From: Owenia fusiformis
Lineage: Eukaryota > Annelida > Polychaeta > Sabellida > Oweniidae
Direction of reading: 5' to 3'
DNA: 64,000 nucleotides
Assembly: GCA_903813345.2 (NCBI GenBank)
Contig: CAIIXF020000008.1
Location: 505,341 to 569,340 of the forward strand
Positions within the stretch are counted from its first letter, which is position 1; every line of letters begins with the position of its first letter. A program made the translations under genes and the position numbers. Positions 23,283 through 35,000 of the stretch are shown here, in pieces. The notes under the pieces are model-generated. The model did not search any database. It was given only the letters and a program-made list of their open reading frames with translations, and was not told where the DNA came from.

Positions 23283-24102
23283 AAAATGATTCAGTTGCAT
23301 GCAAATGGTACATCACTTTTACACATGGAAAATTATTTGAAGGATTTTACTCTAAGCAATAGGTTCTAACATTCAATTGGATATATTTATCCCACCGAAC
23401 AAAGTTCCAGGGGGATATAGAGAAGATGTCCGTCCGTTTGTCCGTGTGTCCGGGTGATAACTCCAATACCGGTTGGCGGATTTGGTTCAAATTTTATAGG
23501 CTTATGCCTTATGAGTGTAGGACCTCTGCTCGAGAAGGGATTTTCAATATGGCCGCTCAATTCAAAATGGCCACCATTTTTCGTAAAAAATGTAATCGTT
23601 GATAACTCAAATACAAGTTGACGGATTTGGTTCAAATTTTATGTGCCGATGCCTAGGGACAAAGGAGTTTCGCACAAAAAGAGATTTTCAAGATGGCCAC
23701 TTAATTTCAAAATGGCGGCCATTTTTCGTAAAAATATGTAATCTTTGATAACTCAAATACCAGTGAACGGATTTGGTTCAAATTTTATATGATGATGCTT
23801 AGGGACACAGTAGCTATGTTCGACAAAAAATTTTCAAGATGGCCACTTAATTTCAAAATGGCAGCAATTTTTCGTAAAAAACGTAATCTTTGATAACTCA
23901 AATACCAGTGAACAGATTTGGTTGAAATTTTATATGATTTTGCCTAGGGACAAAGTCGCTCTGTTCAAGAAATAATTTTCAAGATGGCGGCTGAATTTCA
24001 AGATGGCGGCCAATTTTCTTAAAAAACGTAATCTTTGATAACTCATATACCAGTGAACGGATTTGGTTCAAATTTTATATGATGATGTCTAGTTCACAAT
24101 GG

Positions 24103-24745
24103 TATATATATCTTTTATATATCTTTTATTGACTCTTTAGATGTCATATCATGACATATTAGTCATTAAGGTAGAGCAGTTCTTCCCATTATCGAGTTGA
24201 AGAACTGGTATCTTTATCCTGGATAGAACCATAGACAATAGTATAGTTTCCATATAGCTTTTGAAATCTCGCTAAATCTCGTTTTTCGTGAGATTTTAAG
24301 AGACTTGCATATTAGACCTCTAATGACTTACATTACCTTCTTTTAAATGGCATATTTGAATTCAGTGAAATGTTTTCTCACAGTTATGTAATTTGAATAA
24401 TTTTCTATAACAATTTAAAAAAACTTGGGCCAAATGTCCATAGATGCAATGCTAAAATTCTTTAAATCCGTGGATTATTTGTATGTCAATCAACATTTGC
24501 ATGTTTAATCACATCATGTACATAAACAGGGTCATCATGTGGTATGTCATTCAAGTTTTATACAGATTCAACAAACACACTTTGATAAATCATAAAATTA
24601 AGCCACTTTTCCAAGATTTTAGCATGTAAATGAATGGAGCTCTAGCCCGAGTTAAAAGCTGAATAAAAGATGGCAGCACGAGATTTCATTGATTTTTCTG
24701 CTATTTAGAAACTATCCTATTCTAGCCAGCGCCGGCCTTTTAATT
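24103..24745 (-). mobile_element. SINE-like element sharing the LINE A/B 3' tail, split by a MITE
   Basis: On the minus strand the element ends with a hairpin atgtcatgatatgacat, then agtcaataaaagatatat, the same tail as LINEs A and B. The body (about 110 bp, gaagaactgctctaccttaa and the ggataaagataccag part) is unrelated to the LINE coding region. A second copy lies at 42622-42770. Bases 24240-24718 of this copy are a later insertion absent from the second copy. The 5' boundary is approximate. Confidence 0.7.
24240..24718. mobile_element. 479-bp MITE with imperfect ~19-bp TIRs
   Basis: The left end is agtatagtttccatatagc; the right end, reversed, is aggatagtttctaaatagc. The flanks read acaat on the left and attctagcc on the right, while the unoccupied copy at 42.7 kb reads acaattctagcc. 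The insertion therefore duplicated only AT (2 bp). No coding capacity. A 2-bp TA/AT-type duplication with short TIRs fits a Tc1/mariner-like or similar non-autonomous DNA element; the superfamily is uncertain. Confidence 0.8.
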
Positions 24746-24952
24746 AACTAACTTTGTGCCAAATTTCATGCTTCTATCACAAAGTGCACAAACATTTCAA
24801 CAATTACACTAGCTATAAGAAGCATAATATGTTTTGTTCGGTGGGATTTGCTACTCCGTGGAGTTGCTGTTTTTCTAGTTTGCTAAGGCATAATTTAGAG
24901 CATACATAGTTGTGAAACCATGCACACTTATACTATGAATTCTGATTCATCA

Positions 24953-25465
24953 AATGTGACATTGCACACAGCTAGCCAATGTGACATTGCACACAGCTAG
25001 CCAATGTGACATTGCACACAGCTAGCCAATGTGACATTGCACACAGCTAGCCAATGTGACATTGCACACAGCTAGCCAATGTGACATTGCACACAGCTAG
25101 CCAATGTGACATTGCACACAGCTAGCCAATGTGACATTGCACACAGCTAGCCAATGTGACATTGCACACAGCTAGCCAATGTGACATTGCACACAGCTAG
25201 CCAATGTGACATTGCACACAGCTAGCCAATGTGACATTGCACACAGCTAGCCAATGTGACATTGCACACAGCTAGCCAATGTGACATTGCACACAGCTAG
25301 CCAATGTGACATTGCACACAGCTAGCCAATGTGACATTGCACACAGCTAGCCAATGTGACATTGCACACAGCAAGCCAATGTGACATTGCACACAGCTAG
25401 CCAATGTGACATTGCACACAGCTAGCCAATGTGACATTGCACACAGCTAGCCAATGTGACATTTG
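24953..25465. repeat. 25-bp satellite, about 20 near-identical copies
   Basis: The unit is gctagccaatgtgacattgc followed by acaca. Nearly all copies are identical; one unit has gcaagcc at 25371. Each unit contains a GCTAGC palindrome and a TGTG..CACA arrangement. Such uniformity indicates very recent expansion or ongoing homogenisation. Confidence 0.97.
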
Positions 25466-27084
25466 CTAGCTGTTATTATTAATTAGTTACTAGTATGAGC
25501 AAATTCTATTTTAATGAGTGAAGACCTAGTCTAAGGACTTGCTTGATGTCATTAACTTGAGTCAGATTGGTTGAGGTGTTTATGAACTTCCATAGAAACA
25601 ACCTGCTACTTTCTCATCAAACACAATGCGATTCCTTGGTGGTTTGTTCCACAAAATTATGCAAATTTAAGATAGAACCTGTCATGTTGGGGCAAGAAAT
25701 TGCTGGAAATATTAATTAAATTTATCAACCAACTTTTCAGTGTCAGTCCAATATCTGTGTCTTTATTAAAGTACCAAATATTAGAATTGCTTTTAATTTG
25801 CGTGCCAAAATATGGTTCCCTTTATTTACCTGATTTTATAAATGTGTCAGGACTATAGTTGTTATAAGGTCCCCGTTTAAACCAATGGGGAGGAGGACAT
25901 CAATTCCTGATGATATTGTTTGCGATCAAATTCTCCCAAATGCATGGAATTTAACTTTTCTAGTACCTCATTTTTAGGACTTCAATCACGATCATGTCAC
26001 ATGTAATTATACTACAAATGAAAAAGTTCTCACTTTTTCTACTCTCAGATTTCGTGATGACTATTTCGACTATTTGCTATCTGAAAAGGGGTAGCTTAAA
26101 ATCCTCATTGACAAATGTTAAAAAGCCTTTAAAAGTTCAAACTTAAAAATCTTTGTTGAAATTTCTAGCACTAAGTAGTGTCATCTGTCAACAGACTGTC
26201 GTTTAATCATGTTTAATTAGTTTTTCTGCTAATATTCATTCTCATTCAAAATATTCATCCCCAGTTGCAATGGACTTCCTATATATGCCGACTTGATCCA
26301 AAAACACATGTTTAAGGCCTTCGTATGAGAGGTTTGAAACGATGTCGGTTTTCCAAAACCACAACTCAGCAGATATTTTATATATAACGCTGCTCCACCT
26401 AACTTTGTCATTGAAAATACGAATCGACTCTGTGTCACTACCAATGAACCAATTTATATGAAACTCGTACAGTTTCAAGCAAACTAACTATCCTGTCTCA
26501 TGTTAAAGTTTGAGCTTCCAACTCCTCTTATTATAAAATTGAGAGCCATGGGTAAGAAACTTTTTGATCGGCCCTTGTATATTTAAATGTTCTTCTCATA
26601 AAATCTTAAGAAAAAAACTGATGATTCTGAAAATTAAGTGTTACAAAATAAAAGCAATAATAAAATATAACTTTGAATACCTGATCTGTTTACCTCAGAA
26701 TATATTCCTTTAATATCTTCTTTGAATTTCTGCTTGAACTGTATAGTGAACATTTCAGTCAATTCTCATGGTGGAACACCTGATCACTGCATACCTAGTA
26801 ATTTTGCTATTATCTCCATACGCAGTTGATACTTTAGTTCCCCATTTGCTCATAATTTTGACGCATTTTATCTAAAGTAGCGCTAGACTAGTATACTGTG
26901 TAGCCTAACCATCAGTTTTCTCCATAGCGGTGAGACTAAAATTACTTCATCGAGTTGTCATTATCAGTATCAAATTCTATGATTTAATATAAAAATCGAT
27001 ACAGTAGTTATATTGGGATTTATAGTAATACTTAACATTTAATTATTAGATCTAATCTTATCTTGTAATCCTTTAGAAGAATTG

Positions 27085-27168
27085 TTTTTTATAAGGAGAG
27101 ATCAACCTCACCTTGATATTGCTGTGTTTTTTATAAGGAGAGATCAACCTCACCTTGATATTGCTGTG
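27085..27168. repeat. 42-bp tandem duplication
   Basis: Two identical copies of a unit that starts ttttttataaggagagatca and ends gatattgctgtg. Confidence 0.85.
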
Positions 27169-28807
27169 TTAATTGGATCACTGGAAGTGTTCAGGCTTCC
27201 GTCTCGGTTCATTCTAACCTAATCTATTTATCATCTCAATCGGAATAATGATGGGCAATTTGATCTAGCAGACTGTATGATGGGCAATATCTTGACCTGT
27301 ACATCTTTATATCTGTCCATCTGTCCGTCAGGGCAATAACCCAAATTTTGTTTGCTCAATATTTTTTATATTTTATATGTATATGCCTCATGAGCTGCTT
27401 GAAAGTCAAATTTCAAATTGGCCCCCAGTTTCAAAATGGTGGCCATTTTAGTGAAAATATTTTAGGTACAACATAACTGAAATGTTGATATGTTTTGAAT
27501 GCAAAAAAATATAAGATATTAATTAATTTGAAAATCTAATTATTAAAAAAATTATGGATTTTTCGTCATTTTATGTTTTTCACTCTCTAACTGGATTTTA
27601 TGGTGAAGCGATTTGCTTTATAGCATGATACACTTTCTTATGACACTTGTTTTAACCCCTTTTACTGATATGGAATCTCATTATTTTGAGTAAAAAAAGT
27701 TTTATTTTTGGCATGTTTCAGTCTTGTAAATGATGACTGTTTTATTGATTGATTTTCTCTGCAAATATGATGTTTTTAATTTATGGGGAACACTAATATT
27801 ATAGTATAACATAATATCATCTTTATGACACTTATCATATCCCTAGGGCATATGTACATTATACATTACCAGCCTAGTTGTGTGATCAATCACTTAATAG
27901 ACCATGGGGAGGGGTTAATAGAGAGCCATGGACAACTATTTCTATATATCTGTTTTATTAGCTTGCCAAGTGGCCTATAATTTATCATGGTTTGCATAAT
28001 AATGGTCCCATTATGAATTGTGTCAAAATGGCTGCATCATAAAATTATTCAAAATAGGTGAGTTTTGAATCTCAAGTTAGGGTTTTATATTAGTCAGTCA
28101 CAGCAAAAAGATACTCATTGTTTTAGTCAAGTGAAAAAAAACATTACGTGTACCTTGTACATGTAATACTACTACTTCCCGGAATATTTTTGATATTGAA
28201 ATAAAATCGTAGTCCCCAATCCCACTCATGAAAATGGTATTCACCTCCTGGGAATTTTTGCCAAACAAAGCTTCCTATTACGTTCAGTTAGGTCGATATA
28301 GCGTGCTATAATGATGTTCTTATGTGAGAAATGATATTTTCATAACAAAATTGAAAATAGAGATTTTGAAACGTAAGAAGTATGAAAATTGTAAGCCTAG
28401 GCCTATTAGACGTAGGCAAATTGTAATTTCATTTTCATGCTCTGACATGGGTCAACGTCAGAGAAATCTGAGCAATATGAAAATGCCCTGTGATGGACAT
28501 GTATACATGTTTGATTGTTAAATTTTTTGATGTAAATGTGTTTATGTTATACAATAACATTTTTATATTCAAAAATGTCATTAAGTTGTAAGTCATATTT
28601 TGTAGAATAATATTATATAGTCTGTTTCATACAAAAAGTAGATATGGATTTTGAACTACATGTAATGACTTTATGAAGAAGAAACCTCTCTCTCTCTATG
28701 TATATATATATTTATCCCATACTTGGACGTGTTACAGGTACATAAAGCCAGTTTTTAAAAACTTATATTTTCATCAGCGGGCAGATTAAGCTTTACGTCC
28801 CGCTCCG

Positions 28808-28836
28808 AGCGGGCAGATATAGTATATCTGCCCGCT
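28808..28836. repeat. Perfect short palindrome (14-bp arms, 1-nt loop)
   Basis: The arm agcgggcagatata at 28808-28821 is followed by one g and its exact reverse complement at 28823-28836. Related gcgggcagat occurs just upstream at 28778. It is probably the tip of a small foldback element. Confidence 0.7.
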
Positions 28837-29113
28837 ACGTCATAATCGTCGCTCGCATATTTGTTCATAATTTGTAACGTTCGCGTAATGACTGTAAACG
28901 ACAATGGAGAAAACACAGACAATCGGGATCTGTTTGATAGCAAGGAGCATCCACTTAATCAATCAAAAATTCGAGAAAATAAATATGGGAATATTTGAGA
29001 GAACAGGAAAATCCACCCACGGCCAAGAAAACAAAACTGGACATGAATATTCTAAAATATGTCCACGATTGATCAATGTGAACCAGATGACCAAGATTGG
29101 TATGGGATAAACA

Positions 29114-29255
29114 TATTATCCTATAGTCGGTTCAGGATATTGGGATTATTCCTTGGCCGATATAACATATTTTCCCTCGGGACCTGCGGCCCTCGGGCAA
29201 ATATATTATATTTGCCTCGGGATAATCCCAATATCCTGAACCTCATATAGGATAA
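29114..29255. mobile_element. ~140-bp foldback element with ~37-bp inverted arms
   Basis: The left arm reads attatcctatagtcggttca, continuing ggatattgggattat. The right arm, reversed, reads attatcctatatgaggttca, continuing ggatattgggattat. The inner part repeats ccctcggg and caaatatattatatttg, a second palindrome. No coding capacity. Confidence 0.75.
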
Positions 29256-32045
29256 TCTCTATATATATACATGTATCTGAGGGTCACAACTGTCCCAAAA
29301 TTTCTTAATGTCTTTGTCATGTCTTCCAAGCAGCACACGATTGATGAAATGTACATGGGCAGAATGTGTAACATTTCTCTCCTTCACTTCCTTACTCTTT
29401 CCCTAAATAATAAATTTGATGATCTTACTTATCTTATTATTCAATTTATAACCCTGTCATTTTTTCTTGATTAATACCATCACTATTAGCTTAATTTACC
29501 ATATATGGAACTCACCTCCAAAAGGAAATATACTCTGTCTTCATTTCATATGAAATTATCCCTGCCTGCTGTATAATCATAAGCCTTGTAAGTGAACTAA
29601 TGGATTTCCTGAGTTCCTATTTTGTCCCTTCTCCGAGAATATATGTAAATTTGTGGTCTCCAGAGGGGGCTATGAGGTACAACCATTCAGTGCTGTTTAT
29701 ATTTATGTTACTTTTAACCCACTAGATCCTCATTGATAAGTTGAAACTTGACAGTTAAGGATTTTAAATATAAACAAATTAATTTCCAACTAATCAGTTG
29801 CAACAAAGCACTGTACTAAAATAAACATTTCTTTACATTAATAACTATGATCTCTGACTTCCTAATTTACCAATTTCACAACTCTTAATCCAGACTGTTG
29901 AAGCCCAATTGCCTCATTTTGTTATATTTATGTTTTAATTATAGATGTTATAACAAAATCAGATTTGTCATATTTTCATTTGTTTTTCCTTTGCTAAACC
30001 ACTGGAGTTCCTTACTGTAAAATACAAAACATACGTCAGAGAGCTTATTCACCTTTTGATTATTTTGAATTGTTTTAGAGTAAATACAGATAAATGCATG
30101 AGGGGTAAATTACGTCATGTACAGTGTTATTATAAACATTATTCCATCAGTGATAGGCTCGTGTAGGAGGGGTAACCAGTAACAATTTTATCACTTGTGA
30201 TAAGGATTTGCTTACATACAGTACACGGTTCATGACTAAGGTTAAAAACATGATTGCTCAATTTAACATATTGGCATGCAGTCCAGTGCCCAATATACAC
30301 ATTCATAATGCCAAGAGTGAAAAGTGATTTCCATTGGCTGTCAGGCGTCTGTCAGTTTCAAACCATGTGATTCAATTATTCTGTCCATTAATTATGGATA
30401 TTGTTGTTGCTATTTTAACATGGTATGTCATATAAAAATTAGATTAAGTTAATACTTTGGGGCAAAAAAATTCATATTTTTTGCAATTATGTTTAATCAA
30501 CTCCATATTATGCATATTCTTTGTATGAAATTTCATTTAAGTCTTTTATTTCCAGTTCATCCCCATATTTTCATATTTTCATGACAAGAATAATTCTAGT
30601 TAAATGTAAAAATATTTTTGAAATAAGACCTGTTAAACATTTTAGAATTAGGACTCCCTGATCCCTGATCACTTAGATCATCTTCAATCTAATGCAATAT
30701 GACATTGGAGTACGAGGACAAAATGAAATTATATTTCCAATTCATTTACTATCCCACACATTTTTTAGAGAAGCCCTCCGTTCATCCATCTATTCATCTC
30801 CATCCGCTGGTTTGTATATCTGTTCTAGTGATAGCTCAAATAACAGTAGACAGATTTGGTTCAGATTTTATAGGCTGATGCCTATAAGAATATAATATCC
30901 ATGGAGATACAAAGCAAGAAAAACATTTCTGTGAAACTTTACCTCAGCTACATAATAGAAAGATATTTGCCGATATAATAATAATTTATATGTCTTCTGC
31001 AACATCCTACTCAATATTTGACTCATGGGGTAACTAATTGTTGTACATGTAAATGGATGTGTTGACTTGTTTTCATTCTAAGCAACTTCTTCTGTAGCTT
31101 ACTTTTTAGCACAACATTACCTCTAGCAAACGGACACTTGAAGAATTGGAATGATACAAATGTTTTGAAATCAATCTCTGCCAATACAATTCCTGTTATT
31201 TAAAATGAGAATCGATCAATAGAAAAGCCCTTGAGACGTAAGGCTCAGAAGGACATCTAATTTCAAAATTCAACAACTTAAATCTGCCAACATACACATT
31301 TTAGACATAATTGTAAAAAACAGATGCTGCATGACATTGAGAACTTTGATGTATGAATGATTAACTGAATGATGAAAATGATTAACTTAATCTTGATGAT
31401 CTCATCTTTTGTGATTAATTTATTTTTAAGGGCTTGATGGAAATGTGCTTTAGATATTATAAAATATAGGGAGTTATAGAAGGTATGCAGAAATAAAAAA
31501 AATGCTGAAAATGTTGTAGTAATCCACATATATATATACATGTATCAGATTCTATTGGCATTTTGAAAGAGCCAAGAAAAATGTGTCAATTGTTGGCAAA
31601 ATTGTACATTTTGGGGAAACATCTCATGTTAAAAGCATATTAAATTCTACTGGAAATGAATAGGAGTCTATTGACTACAGATTTTAATTTATGCTCTGCA
31701 GTTTAGGGTTAATAGGGTCTGCCATTTTAGATATAAGTGTAGAATGTAGATGTTACTATTATTTCATTCATATGGTTTCAGGGTCAGATTTTTATAGATC
31801 AGAGTCTGATATATTTACTCTGGATCAGATTTTCACTAGCTGTCCTATAGGCCTGTTAATTTAAATATTTATGTTTTCTAAAGATGAAAATGTTTTTATT
31901 TTAAGTTTTTGACAAACAGAAATTGAGGAGTTGGTACCAATAAAGTAAACCAGAATGGGTGGTATTATAAATGAAAACATGAACTAAATGTCCATGTAAA
32001 ATGATTGTATCATTTTTTAAAAAGAATGATTCTATATATTTCTAG

Positions 32046-35000
32046 ATGCATGTGCTGTTGGTGAGGAAAGTGAGAGTTTGTTGCCAGAATACCTGACAGT
32101 CTGTTGTTGGAGAAGTGTTAAGGAAGTCTCCCTGTTGCTAGGGCAACTATGTCAGAGAGCCCCGATTGGTGAAGTAGATAAACAGGATATTCAAAGTCTC
32201 TTGACAGTAGAACAGGTACATTGACATAAATTAGATTTTCTTGAATAAGGAAGTAATAATAAGAATTTCCTGATGTTACCTTTTGTACTTTCCAAAACAA
32301 TGAAACAAATTGTGTAAGAATGACATGGTTAAAAGTTCAAGTGTCATTGCGAAGCACAATAATGCTTGGCATTATTTCTTTTTTCTAATTTGTTCAATGA
32401 TGCATTTTAGGTCCATGACATCGGGAGGTTCTTTACGACGCAGTTACTTGAGTCTCGTCATAGAGGGGCATTTGAGTTGGCGTATGCAGGCTTTGTCCAA
32501 ATGACTGAAAGGCTTTGGAAGTATGCAACTTTTTATGTCACCACCAGAAGTAGTATATAAACTATGTGACAATTTATCATTCTACTCAAAAAGTGATGAT
32601 ATCATCACAAATGATGATTATCTCATCTCACATGATGATAAAGTCATCACACTTAGTATCAAAACAGGTTAGGTTTACAGCCCAGATACTGTTAATGGGA
32701 TCTCATATTATCACCAACTTCCAAGGCCTGTTTTCGGGGTTTAAGTACTAGTTTAAAAGGCTTATATTTCACTATATTTACTTGAGCAATAGGTGGAGCC
32801 ATTGAACCATGCCATTATGAAACCATAGTGCTCAAGTGAAATCTTGTTATTGCCCTTGGTCCAGTATTTCATTGTTGCCCTTTGAAATGAGGTTATTGTA
32901 CTATTAATATTCTAGAAATTGTATTATATTTTGTATCTTCCAGGTCACCAATCTCAGATTTATACAAGCTTCCCAGAAAATGGCTGGATGAGATTTTTGA
33001 AGATATTAAAACACCCAATCAGAACTCCCGATTGTGTGCAACCAGGCGGAGCGCAGGTCTTCCATTTTACATTCAGGTAAGAGTGATTCTCTTTGCCAGT
33101 GCTTATAGCACTTATATGCCTACAATATTCTAACCTTGAATATAATCTTGAAGTATTTACAACATAGTTACTTTAGGGTCTCCTCATTAGTGCCAGTTCT
33201 TTGTTGTTATTAGCTAATTTAGCTAAAGGCTGCAAAACATGTTATTACGTAGGCAGGCATTGATAATCTAAAGGAGGTTGTGGGAAATGAAAGGTTATTT
33301 AGGAAATCATTGTAATAAGTTAAAGTAAAAACAGCAATATAAACAATGTGTTGTTCTACTTACTGTACCCTTTGGGTTTCTATTTTTGGAATATTAATAA
33401 TGAAAGTGCCACTATATTCACTGAAATAGGTTTTAATATTTTATAATCTGAGTGAACAAGGCTAAGTACATCTTTTCTTCATTTGGACAATATTTTTTAA
33501 TAATATATATATACTAGTTTTTATGTCACTACCAGAATTGGTGACATATTGTTATGGTCTCCAATTTTTTGTGACAGTGTTCGGCATCTGGTGTTTGGTG
33601 TGTAACAAATGTAACAAACAGTGGTTGGCATCTGTAACAAATGGCAGGTGGTAACATTTTGCATGTTAAATGCAAAGTGTTTTCCCGAATCCGAAATATG
33701 GGATAAATGGATACCATTATTTCATGCTTTAGTGTTTAATGCACCTGAATACAGCATGATCTTGAAATTAATGTTTTTAAACTGCAATATGTTCTGCATA
33801 ATTCCAGGCATTGGTGACCACAGAGCCAGCTTCAACTGGACGTCAAAGTTTGAAGATGATGATGTCACAATTGCTGGCCCTGGCTCAAGAAGACGAGAAT
33901 GTATCCATTTCATCTGAACCAAAGGTATGGTTCATAGGACCCTCTTATACTGAAATCATTTGTTGTATTTTGAGTTGAGTGGGTACCACATAAATCTTGC
34001 TATCAGTATTCCAGGAAAATCACTTACCTGTTTAGACTATTGCCAAGATCTGATTAAGTTTGGGGCATGCTGGGTAAATACTTGGTGGTCATTTAGAATT
34101 TTTCGATAAAAAGTGTTACATTTATCACTGTTTGTTTAGTTTCAATTATGTTAATCTTGATTCATTGATCTGCACCAAAAAGATATACTTTCCCAGAAAG
34201 AATAAAACTGGTTTTCAACCAATACAAATGCCAGGATAGTGTTGAGAACCTCCTTGTGATAAATTAGTAAGAAATTACTGAAACCATTCATCTCGTATTC
34301 AACTTACGTTGATCATTTAACATTTCCAAGGCTGTTTGACTGTATTATTATCCCAACGAATGAAGTTCGGTAGGAATATAGTGAAGCCCTCCATCCGTAA
34401 GAATAAGAACACCAGTAAGAGGAAGGGGAGAGTTTTCTGGCCAGATCAAAACTTTCAACCCACCTACGTGCAGTCTCATGTCTGTGGATTAACAATAACT
34501 ACATGTATATCGGTTAGACACAATTCTGTGTTTTATCTATTTCTCATATTGAGAAATTCAAGATATAAACAGGAGTTTATAAACGTACCCCTTACATTTT
34601 CAGACATCTTCGGGTTTTTGCTCGGTGGTAGGTTGTATAAAGCTGGTTCGGGTTTCCCTGCATGAGTCACAACATATTGAAGCATCTTCTGCCATCTTCG
34701 GTTCTAACGTTGATTATGGTGCCATCTTTCTGAATAAATTTTTCAGTAATTTTCCAACTCAAATCTAGTACCTGAGTTTAGACGGCATATTTAACCAAAT
34801 ATAACATCTTTTGATAGTCATATTCAGTACGACGGAACTTCTACTTTTTGTCGTCATCGCCAGAAAAAATAATATCGGTTTTGAATTTCGTTAAATGGCT
34901 GAAAAAGTGAAAACGTATATGCAAGAGTGGGAAGCCCCAGAGCTTTAGAGATAATTAATTACGTCACCTGCTGTTTTGATTGCTGTAAGCATATTCCGTA

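Larger units (their letters stand above)
23388..24885. repeat. Dispersed repeat with cccaccgaac ends (copy 2), carrying nested insertions
   Basis: It opens atcccaccgaacaaagttcc, then tccg repeats, then about five modules of roughly 150 bp, each with 'gataactcaaatacc', 'atttggttcaaattttat' and a pair of 'caagatggc' / 'aaaatggcggcc' blocks. It closes with gttcggtgggatttgctact near 24836. A SINE-like element (24103-24745) interrupts it. Confidence 0.75.
25470..32045. other. Long interval without a recognised gene, with repeat remnants
   Basis: No exon could be assigned. It holds a 42-bp duplication (27085), degraded pieces of the tccg-type dispersed repeat (about 27290-27460 and 30755-30900) and two palindromic elements (28808 and 29114). 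A minus-strand open frame at 26242-26478 is not recognisable. Upstream exons of THADA would be expected here or further left, but I could not identify any. Confidence 0.5.

Noticed and set aside
24953-25465. CRISPR-like array
   Set aside because: The repeats are directly adjacent with no variable spacers; it is a plain satellite in animal DNA.
26242-26478. Minus-strand frame of 78 codons with non-repetitive composition
   Set aside because: No recognisable family, no convincing splice sites, and a second overlapping frame is equally open.
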